From NCBI GenBank assembly GCA_027923505.1, contig BROI01000001.1, positions 1,582,501 to 1,646,500 on the forward strand: a stretch of 64,000 nucleotides of DNA, read 5' to 3'. The stretch's first letter is position 1. Every line of letters begins with the position of its first letter. Made by a program: the position numbers and the translations under genes. This DNA is from Mayamaea pseudoterrestris. Lineage: Eukaryota; Bacillariophyta; Bacillariophyceae; Sellaphorales; Sellaphoraceae. Of the stretch, positions 32,641 to 42,992 are shown piece by piece. The notes beneath the pieces were generated by a model. It was not told the origin of the DNA, ran no database searches, and saw only the letters and a program-made list of their open reading frames with translations.

Positions 32641-34301
32641 ATGAGTCGGTTGATTTATATTCTATCACTGCAGTACCTGATGCGACCTCGGAAAAATCCA
32701 TTGCTTTTGGCGAGCCTCGTCATCGCCTCGTTATTGGCATTGCAATGTATCTCCGTAATGATGCGTCATGATTTAAATACATTCACAAGCCAGACGGAAT
32801 CGCAATCCATTATCAAACTTATTCTTAGTGGAAGGATACGGAGTAATACTGCATCAGACTCGCTTGCAATCCTACTCTTGCCTTCATCTCCGTTGCTACA
32901 TCAGCCATCATCATCTTCCTTTCATTTCCCGAGCAAAGTCAAACTAAAATCCACCAAACCACACTACAATGACATCAAAGTTAAGCATCTCGACGCTTCC
33001 AACTTTCATCGTCGCATTCATTCGCACGACGAGACACACTACAACAAGCAACGAGCAACGCAGCTTCACCACATGCGCCACGGCGAGCGTAGCGTCTACT
33101 ACCACGACTCCGAGCAGGATCGTCCACGCGACTGCGAGCGCACCAACTGGAGGTCGTCCGTGTACATGAACTGCAACGACTTTCACGAAATCAACGTGCC
33201 GCATGATGACGCCTACGACAAGCGGTTTCTGGGGTGAGTAACGGAGAGTTGACTCGAGACTTGGCAGCGAACAGGCAATGTATAAAGACACTCATCCATT
33301 GTCGTTTCCACACGCAGAGGCGGCTACTATCGATATGCTTGGCTATTGAAACCGCGTTATGCATCAATACCAATGGATTCGTTTGTCTTGAAGATGCTCC
33401 AGCTCCCATCCGATGACGACGACAAGGACCACATTCCCTCATCAAGTTCCTTCTTCAAGATTCACCACGAGGCCATCATCATGGAGCGACTCTCCGCGAG
33501 TCCCACCATTGTCGACATTTACGGACACTGCGCCACCAGCATTGCGGCGCAAATCATGCCGGAGGAAGTCACCACCACGATTGTGCCACTGCCTGGTTAC
33601 ATGTCACAGAAACAACTTGACGAACAACCAACACTTTGTCAAAACAAGTTGACATTGGATGAAAAATTGGAGATTGCACTGACCATGGCGGAAAGCATGG
33701 CGGAAATGCATGGGTTTGTCGGAGGAGTCATGGTGCATGGTGACATTCATCCAGGTGCGAGCTGGTGCTGTCGGATAAATTGAGTGGTTTTATTTGGCGT
33801 TTGTACTCACCCACCATTGTATCATTTCTCCGTCGTGCAGACCAATACTTGAGAGACGCCAACGGTCAAGTTCGACTCAACGACTTTAACAATGCCGAAA
33901 TTTTAGATTGGAACGTGACTAACAATCAGCGCTACTGCAAGACGGACCGAGGAGCTTGGGGCGGCATGTATCGCGCGCCGGAAGAGTTTCGAGGCGACTA
34001 CATTGACGAGCAGATTGATGTGTATGCACTTGGCAATAATTTGTACACGTTGCTGACTGGACTGTGGCCGTTTTATGAACACGAGTCGTACAGTGTTGTT
34101 CAAAGGAAGCTTCATGCCAAGGAACGTCCATTCATTGACGACCGCTATCGACATGGTCATGTCATTGAGCAACGATTCGTACATTTGATGGAAAGGTGCT
34201 GGGAGCATACGCCAGAGAATCGACCATCGGTCTTTCAGGTTCTTGACGCCTTGCGTCGGCTGAAGGAAACGTACACGCGAACGAAGTCGGAGGCAACATG
34301 A
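32641..34301 (+). CDS. membrane-anchored atypical protein kinase
   Basis: Three exons: 32641-33233, 33318-33754 and 33841-34301. Donors are GTGAGT and GTGCGA; the product is 496 aa. A single N-terminal span (PLLLASLVIASLLALQCISV) and a His/Arg-rich stalk precede the kinase domain at about residues 190-480. The nucleotide loop is FLGGGYYRYAWLL, the likely ATP Lys is in SFVLKML, and the Glu helix is HEAIIMERL. The catalytic loop reads HGDIHPDQYLRD (intron 2 splits its Asp codon) instead of HRDLKxxN. The Mg motif is DFNNAE instead of DFG, then MYRAPEE and DVYALGNNLYTLLTGLWPF. The key Lys and Asp residues remain, so activity is plausible. Type II orientation would put the kinase in the secretory lumen; this is inferred. 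Confidence 0.85.
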
Positions 34302-34532
34302 GCTCGGGAATGTCATCGCTCGAGCCAAGTTTCGTTTGCTACCGGAATTTTCTACGATTAGCTTGCTTACACCGTGGTCATGGGAAGCTGATAGAACGCC
34401 CGTCGAATCGGATGAATCCAGGTTAACGCTCTTAAATCAGCAACGTAATCTACCACCAACGACGAATTACCTGTCGTTAATTGTAATTTTTCTTCATTAC
34501 ATATGCAAAATACAATTTACCATTTATTCTGC

Positions 34533-36071
34533 TCAATGAATCGGATCCTCCGTGAGCTCGCTGTGCGCTTCCCAAGATTGTGCATCACCAACCACCGATG
34601 ACATTCCTGCAAACTGATCAGCCTCCATTTCACCAACTTCCCCATATTCTGCCATGTCAGGATCCATTGGCATAGGCGCTGCATTCGAAAGGTTCGTTGC
34701 TTGGGAATCAGCAGTTGTAGTAGCACGGCGATTACCCGTCGCATACACATGACACCTCGTCAGTGCCTCATACAATGGTTGCGCCGCCGGCGGACACGGC
34801 ACAACGCCCTTTAGAATCTCCATACCAGTCACGCTACGGCCATAAAACTTTTCATTCACCTTTGGCCGCGTCATGATCACCCTACCATCCAGCGATACGC
34901 CAGCGTAGAATCCCTTGGACATGGAATACGAATAAATCGGCGCCACCGCTCCGGGCGCCGCTCCAAAGTCCGCCTCGGCCGTTCGTCCCAGCGGCCCCAG
35001 CGCAACGCCCACATCCGCTCCCAGTTGCACGGATCCCTGCTGAAACATGAGTTCCACCGCCTTGTCACTCATCAGCAGAAACACGTGATCACTCACTTGC
35101 GCACCCACCAGTGCGCCCCAACTCAGTCCCGCCGTGCCAATGGCGCTCGGCGCGCTCCACATTTGTTCGCCCAACCGCGCCACGACGAGGCCCGTGCCAA
35201 ACTCCGCGCCGCCCAAACCAAAGCCAGCCTTGACCACCGTCATGACGGCCACACCCTTGGCTTGCTCCAGCAAGCGGGCTGGTATGCGCACGCCGTCCAA
35301 ATTGGAGAGTGTTGGAGACAATTGGCGGCACGAGTCTTGGCAGTGCTGCAAGTCTTGTTTCGCCATTTCCTCGAGTGACGAATGATTAATATTATTACTA
35401 GCATTCACATTCGACAACACCCCCATACGTTTCGGCAGCGGCAATAAGTTATTCAACGTGTAGCTCGCCTTGCGAATCTCATGACCCAGCGTAAAGGCCA
35501 ACGGACTGTTGAAGAGTCGCTTGGCGTCCGTGGGATCAATGGCGTTGAAGCGCATTGCGTTGCTATTCGAGTTGCGCAGCGATTCCTGCAGTGGCGCGAG
35601 TTGATTGCAGCAGTTAGAACAGACGCGCAGCGGCTCCCGCGCCAAGTGAAACCGCTCCTCCAGTCCCTTGCCGTACAGCAGCTCTTGCTGCGGCGACAAA
35701 AAGGTCAACATGCGATCCGGGTCAGCGTCGGGCGCCAGGGAAGCCGACTGGAGCAATTCGTCGCGAACACTCACGTGGCGGCCGCCCTTTGGTGACAGCA
35801 CAATGCTGGACGGGGGAATGAGGCAACGCTGGTGACTGCACTGGTTGCAAAAGACGTTGCCGCAGTGGCGGCAGTGGTGCTTGCGTTCGAATGGTGTAAA
35901 ATCAATGGAGCAGTGAAAACAGGTTGGTTGCTGATCGTTGTACTGCCAGGGGCGACTCAGTGTGGCGACGCTGGTGATTGGAATTGTAGTTTGTGATTCT
36001 GCTGTTTTCGTATTGTCATCGTTGTCATTATCGTCCTCGTCCAAGGGAATATTCAGGGCAGAAATAGACAT
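34533..36071 (-). CDS. FYVE zinc finger plus SYLF (Ysc84) domain protein
   Basis: 512 aa from the ATG at 36071 (MSISALNIPLDED); the frame upstream lacks ATG. The N-terminus is Asp/Asn-rich. The FYVE finger at about residues 45-175 has CFHCSIDFTPFERKHHCRHC with the RKHHCR phosphoinositide signature, then GNVFCNQCS and a late CSNCC pair. A 55-residue insertion separates the third and fourth Cys pairs. The SYLF domain at about 285-460 has RLLEQAKGVAVMTVVKAGFG, GTGLVVARL, GAQVSDHVFLLMSDKAVE and MSKGFYAGVSLDGRVI. FYVE binds PI3P on endosomes and SYLF binds phosphoinositides and actin, so a role in endosomal trafficking is likely. Confidence 0.92.
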   Translation of the reverse strand: MSISALNIPLDEDDNDNDDNTKTAESQTTIPITSVATLSRPWQYNDQQPTCFHCSIDFTPFERKHHCRHCGNVFCNQCSHQRCLIPPSSIVLSPKGGRHVSVRDELLQSASLAPDADPDRMLTFLSPQQELLYGKGLEERFHLAREPLRVCSNCCNQLAPLQESLRNSNSNAMRFNAIDPTDAKRLFNSPLAFTLGHEIRKASYTLNNLLPLPKRMGVLSNVNASNNINHSSLEEMAKQDLQHCQDSCRQLSPTLSNLDGVRIPARLLEQAKGVAVMTVVKAGFGLGGAEFGTGLVVARLGEQMWSAPSAIGTAGLSWGALVGAQVSDHVFLLMSDKAVELMFQQGSVQLGADVGVALGPLGRTAEADFGAAPGAVAPIYSYSMSKGFYAGVSLDGRVIMTRPKVNEKFYGRSVTGMEILKGVVPCPPAAQPLYEALTRCHVYATGNRRATTTADSQATNLSNAAPMPMDPDMAEYGEVGEMEADQFAGMSSVVGDAQSWEAHSELTEDPIH

Positions 36072-36551
36072 TGTATATACTGCAGATACAGTAATGATAG
36101 AAAGAAGGATTGTCGAGCTTTGATGATGGCGGCAGGCATCTGTTGCTGCGAATCGGTCGACATCGATCAGAAGGGATGAGGTTACGTCGGAGCGGCATTC
36201 GATCACGCCCAACGCGAGATCTTGAATTCACTGACACGATCAAAACCAGACTGACGACTTCAGAGTGATACGACAAGGCAATACAAAAAACTTCAAGGAT
36301 ACGAACCTTTCAAGATTCGTGGCAGTGTGGGAAAGCGATGCAGCGATGGCGGCGACGAGCGCTTGGCGGTGCCTCGTTGGAGCAGCAGGCGGGACTATGT
36401 ACGCGTAGAATGAGCTTGAAAGTAGGCAAAGTGTGTTTTCTATTACATGTTTGTACTGAGGTGCGTTGCTGTAGTGTGCGAATGGTCGGAGCAAAAAGTC
36501 AAAAAGTCTGTCAAAATCCAACGTGGATAAGCTTTCATCTTCATTTCCAGT
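36072..36551. other. intergenic region
   Basis: 480 bp between two minus-strand genes. A 93-codon minus-strand frame (36240-36521) begins without ATG and has no domain. Nothing else seen. Confidence 0.4.
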
Positions 36552-36917
36552 TTATTGCGGGCTCGGTCCACCCACTGAAGGATCCTTGGATGAATGTCGA
36601 GGTGTCCAAGAGATTGCCTCGTCTCCATCATTGCCATAGTCGTCCATGAATTCCGCTGCATCCGTCAGTATCGATGCCAAGTCAAGCATGGAGGCGGGAT
36701 TTCGTCGCAACTGTGGTTGCGAAGCAGAGTTTTGTAACAACATTTGCTGCTGATCGCGCACAAAGGATGACCCGCGTATCAAGTGCGCCACCAAGCTGTC
36801 GGGTGATGATGACGACGCGAGGGATGTGGTCGATTCGGGGCGACTCATGCTGGACGAGTCGGATGTGTGGCGGCGGCGTAGCATTGCCATGTCGGGTAAG
36901 CTGGAAGACTTGTTCAT
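36552..36917 (-). CDS. small Ser-rich hypothetical protein
   Basis: 121 aa from the ATG at 36917 (MNKSSSLPDMAMLRRRHTSD). It is Ser/Arg/Asp-rich and mostly disordered, with one amphipathic segment (ASMLDLASILTDAAEFMDDY) near the C-terminus. RRRHTSDSSS looks like a basophilic kinase target. No family is recognised. The frame extends upstream another 38 codons without ATG. The AT-to-GC pattern resembles neighbouring genes, and the amphipathic helix gives some support for coding. Confidence 0.45.
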   Translation of the reverse strand: MNKSSSLPDMAMLRRRHTSDSSSMSRPESTTSLASSSSPDSLVAHLIRGSSFVRDQQQMLLQNSASQPQLRRNPASMLDLASILTDAAEFMDDYGNDGDEAISWTPRHSSKDPSVGGPSPQ

Positions 36918-37533
36918 GATGGTTTTGTATGAACTTGGGTTGATGATAGATGAAGTCGAAAGTGTTGTGGTTGCGTGTTGTGGTGCGGATGCAGATTGTG
37001 GATTGTGGGCTGAGTCAGACGATACGCCCAAGGCGTAATCCTCAATACAACCGTCGCGGTCTTGTCAGGCTTATTATAAATGACGCATTTCCACCGAAGC
37101 TCTGCGAATCAACCGGGAACTTTGTGCTGAAGTGCCGGGTTCGGTCATGGAACTTTTTGTCCTATTGTAGGTCGGTGAACGTTCGGGTCATCGCGTTTGC
37201 GTGCACCATAGCACCGTTGCTCGCGAATTGCATACCGGTACAATGATGTCTTTACAACTGATACTTGCCCATTGCTGCTTCATGCTATACAATCTATATA
37301 ACATGAGTTGGACTTTTTGCGGCAGACATTGGTTTGGTGCGTACTTAACCATGGTTCGCACTCACAGACTCGGCAGCATTAGGCTTCCGCGTGGAATTTC
37401 ATTTCCATCGAACTCTGATGTACGGAACGCATGCTTCTCAAAATGCATTTCCTTGCTCTCATAAAGTGAGAAGTCTCGCCGCGTACAAGCCTTTATTATC
37501 GCATCAATTGAAATAAACGAACAAACAAGCACC
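36918..37533. other. intergenic region upstream of the first sHSP gene
   Basis: 616 bp. It holds the shared TTCCGCGTGGAA dodecamer at 37385-37396 (listed separately) and scattered GAA/TTC triplets. No gene seen. Confidence 0.4.
37385..37396. promoter_or_regulatory. TTCCGCGTGGAA dodecamer upstream of sHSP
   Basis: Lies 138 bp before the sHSP start at 37534. The same 12-mer recurs at 43711-43722, 94 bp before another sHSP start. TTC and GAA ends recall half-sites of a heat-shock element, but the spacing is not canonical. Function inferred. Confidence 0.35.
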
Positions 37534-38116
37534 ATGGCCCTCTCACCATTCTTCCGCTATGATCCCTTCACTCCTCGAGGATTCAATGACTTTTCCAGCA
37601 TCACGCCCTACTTTCGCGACATGATGAGCGATTCTCGTCTCGGTTTTGACATCAAGGAGGACGAAGGCAAGTATCACATTTCCGTCGACCTCCCGGGCGT
37701 CAAACCGAGCGACATGAAAGTGGAAGTCGAAAACGACAACAAGGTTTTGCACATTTACGGAGGCCGCAAAGTTACCAAAGGCGACAGCGTCACGGAGACT
37801 CGGTAAGTGGAATGATGGCCAGATTATATCAGGAATGCGGCAACTCGGTCGTTGCCTCCATGATTCAACGAATGCCTTGTCACTCAACCGTCCCCTTCCA
37901 TTCAATCATTCATTCAGTTTCGACAAGAGATTCACCATTGGAGAAAACATTGACATTGAAAAGATGAGCGCGAACCTGCACGACGGGGTGCTCGAGTTGG
38001 AGGCACCCAAGCGGGAGGAGACGCGTCCCAAGACGCGCACGATTGAAGTGTCGGAGGGTCGCCAGATGTTGGAGAACCAGCCAGCGGAAGAGCAGCAGCA
38101 GCAGCAAGAAGAGTAA
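37534..38116 (+). CDS. small heat shock protein (HSP20)
   Basis: Two exons: 37534-37802 and 37918-38116. A 115-nt intron (GTAAGT...TTCAG) is spliced inside the Arg codon of ETR-FDK; the product is 155 aa. It is an ATP-independent holdase that binds unfolding proteins. The short N-arm is MALSPFFRYDPFTPRGFNDF. The alpha-crystallin domain at about residues 40-140 has YHISVDLPGVKPSDMKVEVE, LHIYGGRKV, the loop RFDKRFTIGENID and LHDGVLELEAPK. The tail ends in poly-Gln and Glu from a CAG repeat. The closest relative in the window is the intronless gene at 42993-43448. No targeting signal, so probably cytosolic. Confidence 0.96.
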
Positions 38117-38495
38117 GCGAGTGCGATGGAGTGCACAAGCAGAAATCTCAGGAGGAGCAGCGGGATTTTGCGAGTTGATGAAGTGCATGTTTGAGCTCGG
38201 CGCGGGCGGCATTGTCAGACAGGATGCGAGCTAAGGTAGTTTCGGCGATAAAGCCTGCGTATACATATAAAGCAAAGCCCTTTTAGCTTATATTCATATC
38301 AAAACTAGACTGTCAGCGAGTAGATGGACTGGTATGGCGGGAGCTATCAAGACAGTTCGCAACGCGACGATGCTTGCGCACAATGCGAAACGGAATGTGA
38401 GTGCCGCTACGATGCACGTCTTGCGAAGAATTCCTTCACTCGACGACACCATGATGGACACAATAAACAATTAACAAAGCCGCCGTTCATTAAAC
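38117..38495. other. intergenic region
   Basis: 379 bp between the sHSP gene and the second F-box gene. Short overlapping frames only; nothing recognised. Confidence 0.4.
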
Positions 38496-39592
38496 ATGCT
38501 GCGTCGCTCCAAATACAAGCGACAATCCTTCTTTCCCCTCCTGGACCTGCCGGAGGAGCTATTGGTTAAGTCTTGCTCATTCTTGTCGGCGCATGACGCC
38601 GTCTCGCTTTCACGAACCTGCCGCAATGTACGTTTCAATTATCTGCTTGTATTTGTTCCGAATGTCAGGCGTCTTTTTCTAATTATCATGCATCATCTTT
38701 TGCTGTATTACAGCTTCACTCGCAGTTTCATCTCGCTCTACTTTCTCCCATTCCTGTATTTGAGCGTCTCGGATGGATGGGTCATCCGACAAGCGGCGAG
38801 CAGCGCCAAAAGTCGATTCGTCTCGGTACGGAAATGCTGGAGCGTCACGTGCAGGCCGTTCGCTTCGAGTTCATTTGGCGCGATCAAGGCTGGGGCCATC
38901 AAAAAGGCCAAGTATGGATCATTGCCAAGTCGATCAAGGATGACAAGACGCACAAGGATGAATCAAACTTTAATGGCGGTCGGATTGTATACGAGTCTGG
39001 AGTGGCGCCGCACGCGAACGCAACCGAAGTAGTTTGGTTTACTCCAATACCAGGCGAGGAGTATCATCTGTGGTACAAGGTTGGATCTGGAGGTGGGCAT
39101 TCGCTGCATTTGGAGAATGGCAAGCTGCAAGTCTTTGTTCGCGATGATGCAAATTGGAACATTCGAACGAATTACTCTGGGCTGCTCCAGGCTGATTTAA
39201 TTCCAATCGTCAAGGATATTCCGACGCTTTATCCTCGGATGCTCATGACGCTTATTGAGAGTCTGATTCGGCAGCAAGAGCAAGGTGAAAATGTTGATGC
39301 ACAAGTTGTTGATTTGCTGCGGCAGTACCACTTGTCAACGTCTACACCAGGCTTGCGCGTCATTTTGGACATTATGCGTGACGCTCAAGTCTGCGCACGA
39401 AAGAATTCGGAGTCTTTGCCGTTGCCAGCCCCCGTGCGAGCACCGGCGCACGTGTTCGCCATGGGTCAGCCACCAGACGCTCCGCCGCATCATCGACATA
39501 TTCGCTTGGGCCGCATGATTCGTTTGGATCGTCAGCCGCCGCTCCATGCTGGAGGAGGAAATCCACCTGGAGGCCAAAATGAGGAAGGTTAG
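38496..39592 (+). CDS. F-box-like protein, paralog 2
   Basis: Two exons: 38496-38627 and 38714-39592. An 86-nt intron has a GTACGT donor and a TTACAG acceptor; the product is 336 aa. Exon 1 encodes a cleaner F-box (FFPLLDLPEELLVKSCSFLS, then AHDAVSLSRTCRN). Exon 2 shares with paralog 1 (20602-21700) the segments QVWIIAKS, NFNGGRIVYESG, VVWFTPIPGEEYHLWYK, ANWNIRTNYSGLLQADLIPI and a Leu-rich helical part. It ends in a Pro/His/Gly-rich tail. The intron falls at the same place in both genes. SCF substrate recruitment is the expected role; the C-terminal domain is unnamed. Confidence 0.84.
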
Positions 39593-40103
39593 TGAGAAGA
39601 AGGTGGACTTTTTGTAGCATTGCGGCTGCCAAACATTGTAATTGTTTCGGGCAAATAATAGATAATAATCTGCGTGTTTTACATTATAGATGTGGATGCA
39701 TGTATGATACTACTACTAATGCTTAGCGCCATTAGTCAAAAGCTTCGCTATTCGTAAAAAGGACGACATAATTTGACTCGTGAACTGTATGAAACGTGCA
39801 GGAAATTGATGACAGCTCAACGCTGCAGATATGACGAAAACTTGGGCAGGCGGAAGCTGATGAATCCGAGTCTCGGTATACAGGAAGAAAGTGAATTATG
39901 CTTCTATACGACGACGCAAAGTTTTGATGCTGTGGAGTCTGCAAAGCTTCAAAGACATGAAACTAATTTTAAAGCACGCGACACGCGACGACACAAGTTC
40001 TGCACGTCGGCAATCGCAGTTATGGCAGCTACAGCGATAAATCAATGGTTTCAGTCATTAGTAAGCTGCATGCTGCAACAAAAATCGTTTCTTTACGTGC
40101 TTT
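39593..40103. other. convergent intergenic region
   Basis: 511 bp between the F-box paralog 2 and cysteine synthase 3' ends. A 142-codon plus-strand frame (39773-40201) runs antisense into the cysteine synthase gene and is judged a shadow. Confidence 0.4.
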
Positions 40104-41282
40104 TTACGCATTCACAGCCTCCGGTTTCAACGCCGTCGCTTCGTCCCACAGATTCTGGAACAAGGCCGTCGACAAGTATCGCTCGCCAAAGCTTGGAATG
40201 ATGCAAACCACGCGCTTGCCCTTGTTTTCTGGCCGCAACGCCACTTGACGAGCCGCCAAGACGGCAGCACCCGATGAAATGCCGCAAAAGATGCCCTCCT
40301 CCTTGGCCAGTCGTCGAGCCATGACCATTGCATCCTCTCCTGTAATCTGAATCACTTCATCCAACAAACTGGTATCAGCATTACCAGGAATAAAGCCAGC
40401 ACCAATTCCTTGAATCTTGTGCGGACCAGGCTTGCCTCCCGACAAGACAGCCGACTCGGCCGGTTCGACGGCAACAATCTGCAGCGCCGGATTGAGCGGT
40501 TTCAAGTATTGTCCACACCCCGTCAGCGTACCGCCCGTGCCAATGCCTCCCACCAAAATGTCAATCTTGCCGTCCGTGTCTTGCCAGATTTCTGGTCCAG
40601 TCGTTTCGCGATGAATCTTTGGATTGTCGGGGTTGTTGAACTGCTGCAGCAGCATGCCGTCGGCACCCAGCTTGCCGACAATCTCTTCCGCCTTGGCAAT
40701 GGCTGTCATAGAAAAGCAACACGAGATTAGTGAATTAGAAACTAACTTTCTCGTAATCTCTCTTTCATTCATTCAATTCTATTACTCACCTCCTCCCATT
40801 CCCTTGGCCGCCGGCGTCAAGACCACATCCGCTCCAAACGCCTTTAATAGCACTCGTCGCTCCATACTCATACTCTCCGGCATGGTCAGTTTCAATTTAT
40901 ATCCCTTGGCGGCCGCCACCATGGCCAGTCCAATCCCCGTGTTACCCGACGTTGGCTCCACGAGCACCGTCTTGCCCGGCACAATTTCACCGCGGGCTTC
41001 CGCCTGCTCAATCATGCTGAGCGCAATGCGGTCCTTGACGCTGTTGGCGGGATTGCAGCTTTCCAGTTTGGCCACGACTTCCGCGAAACAACCTTCCGTG
41101 ACGCGGTTCAACTTGACCATTGGCGTGTTTCCAATCAAGTCGAGGATCGAGTCGGCAATCTTGGTGGCGGAATGTGATGAAGCTGCATGGCGGGTGTTTG
41201 CTGGTTGCAGCGGGACAAAGGCCGCAGCAAATGACGCCAGTAGCGACACTAGAAGAGCTTTCTTTACAATTAGAGTCACCAT
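40104..41282 (-). CDS. cysteine synthase (O-acetylserine sulfhydrylase), plastid-targeted
   Basis: Two exons: 41282-40790 and 40702-40104. An 87-nt intron (GTGAGT...GACAG) lies in KGMGG-AIAKAEE; the product is 363 aa. It forms cysteine from O-acetylserine and sulfide with PLP. Visible are the Schiff-base Lys in [11 protein letters not shown], the substrate loop [12 protein letters not shown], the PLP-phosphate loop [12 protein letters not shown] and the C-terminal [11 protein letters not shown]. The N-terminus [20 protein letters not shown], then AF-VPLQPAN, is a signal peptide with an ASAFAP-type cleavage motif, so the enzyme should be in the plastid, where sulfide is produced. It is divergent from the TatD-like gene across 141 bp with two CRE palindromes. 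Confidence 0.96.
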
Positions 41283-41413
41283 GGCGATTCTAATGTAGAT
41301 GATTGTGCAATGGAAACACGGTAAGAGGAAGCGGGCAGCAACGGCACGACTCGGCTGGAGAGTGGCATCGCATCGCTTGGCTGCGCAAGGATCGCGGAGG
41401 ATCTTCGTCAACG

Positions 41414-41421
41414 TGACGTCA
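41414..41421. promoter_or_regulatory. TGACGTCA palindrome (CRE-type bZIP site 1)
   Basis: First of two perfect 8-bp palindromes, 11 bp apart start to start, in the 141-bp region between the cysteine synthase and TatD-like frames. Confidence 0.5.
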
Positions 41422-41423
41422 AT

Positions 41424-42692
41424 ATGACGTCATATTCAACAGGATATGAGCGTGAAGATAGTCGGTCCGGTACTCGATCACTCATCATCGACGCCATGAT
41501 GCCTCGCGCGTCCGTTTCTACTTCTTCCAATGGCCGATGGTCGACTGAACCCATGAGAAGAAAACGAACGCCAACATTGTGCATGGCTATAACGCTCTGT
41601 ATCTCGACACTCAAATCTTCAGCGTTGCTTACATCACAATCGGTCAGGTTATCATCGCGAAACAAGCCTTCGTCTTTTGCCATTCGTCGTGCGTTTCATC
41701 GGCGCATTTTCATGTCGACAAAATCTTCGCCACCTGCGTTAATAGATGTCGACTGCAATCTATGGCACAGCGACTTGAAATCGTTACTTTCAAAAGCCGA
41801 AATCAATGAAACTACGCTACATATTCTCGAGGAGGATGCCGTCCGAGAGCAAAACATTGTGGCAATGCTTTCACCCAGCAGCACCATAAACGAAGCGAGA
41901 AGCGGCATGCAACTGCTGCGCAGCTATCAAGGACCACTTCACATCAAAACGACGGTTGGCGTTCATCCGTATCACGTCAATGACGAGGCGCTGCAGGAGC
42001 TGACTATCACGGAACATGTAGCAGTCATGCGCGACTTGCTCGTCGACCATGGCTCCACGTGCGCCGCCATTGGCGAGTGCGGATTGGACGCCTCGGATGG
42101 ATTTCCACCCATCGCCGACCAAGTGCCATGGTTTCAGGCGCAAATAAAGCTGGCCGAAGCGCTGCAACTGCCGCTCTTTGTCCACGAGCGACTTGGGTTC
42201 GAAATGTGCATGACCATGCTGCAGGAAACGACTGTACCAGTCATTATTCACTGCTTTACCGGCACTGCCAATGAATGCGCCGCCTACATGGAGCGTGGAT
42301 ACTCTATTTCGTTCAGCGGCTACTTGTTTAAACCCGAGGCGGAACAAGCGCGCGAGTGCTTGCGACGTGGCCTTGTGCCGCTCGACAAGCTCATGATTGA
42401 AACGGATGCGCCGTACATGGGGTTTGCCAACTGCCGCAAACATTACCTCGCCAAGCATTTTGATTTTGTCGCCAACAATTTAAACGCCAAGCAGCGCAAG
42501 CGACTCGTTGGTTCCACCTATCCCAACCTGCCGTCGGCGTTGCCAATGGTCCTCGACAAGGTGCTGGAGGAAATCAATATAGGTCGAGCAGCACGAAACG
42601 AACGTTTGCTTTCGCGTGACGAACTGGCGAAAGCTACAACTCATAACGCAATACAGTTCTTCGGGTTCGAGCCGCTGGAGCGAGTAGCTTAA
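41424..42692 (+). CDS. TatD-like metal-dependent hydrolase
   Basis: The frame runs 422 aa from 41424, but the conserved part begins at about residue 105, after [20 protein letters not shown]. An ATG at 41712 is a likely real start, since the first ATG sits inside a CRE-like palindrome. TatD family features are [37 protein letters not shown] and [10 protein letters not shown]. The usual N-terminal HxH metal pair is absent (DVDCNL), as in TATDN1-type members, which have DxxAN. The family comprises magnesium-dependent 3'-5' DNases or hydrolases linked to DNA repair and apoptosis. Ser/Arg-rich residues 1-95 would be a presequence only if translated. Confidence 0.85.
   Translation: MTSYSTGYEREDSRSGTRSLIIDAMMPRASVSTSSNGRWSTEPMRRKRTPTLCMAITLCISTLKSSALLTSQSVRLSSRNKPSSFAIRRAFHRRIFMSTKSSPPALIDVDCNLWHSDLKSLLSKAEINETTLHILEEDAVREQNIVAMLSPSSTINEARSGMQLLRSYQGPLHIKTTVGVHPYHVNDEALQELTITEHVAVMRDLLVDHGSTCAAIGECGLDASDGFPPIADQVPWFQAQIKLAEALQLPLFVHERLGFEMCMTMLQETTVPVIIHCFTGTANECAAYMERGYSISFSGYLFKPEAEQARECLRRGLVPLDKLMIETDAPYMGFANCRKHYLAKHFDFVANNLNAKQRKRLVGSTYPNLPSALPMVLDKVLEEINIGRAARNERLLSRDELAKATTHNAIQFFGFEPLERVA
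41425..41432. promoter_or_regulatory. TGACGTCA palindrome (CRE-type bZIP site 2)
   Basis: Second copy. It overlaps the first ATG of the TatD-like frame (41424), which argues that the TatD-like protein actually starts further downstream. Confidence 0.5.
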
Positions 42693-42992
42693 CTTTAATG
42701 GACCATACTACGCTGATGAGCTGTTAACTCATGATTCGGACAACCGCTAGAGTGGTATGTAATACTACGAACAATATTTTACAAGAAAATTGTTTATAAT
42801 GCAAGAACCAATAATGTATTTTTTAGACTTATCCTAACTCCTTGTGCTCAACGTCGCCTTAGATACCGTCCTCGCTTGATGTAACCATGTATACGCAGCC
42901 ATGCCAGACAGGCGTTCTTCCAGCAACTTGCCCGACTGAAATAACATAACACATGCAAATATGTAAACCACCCGCGCATTCCTTTTCACAGC
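42693..42992. other. convergent intergenic region
   Basis: 300 bp between the TatD-like and sHSP 3' ends. AT-rich; nothing recognised. Confidence 0.35.

Noticed and set aside
39773-40201. 142-aa plus-strand frame
   Set aside because: Runs antisense through the 3' coding end of cysteine synthase; composition is that of a shadow.
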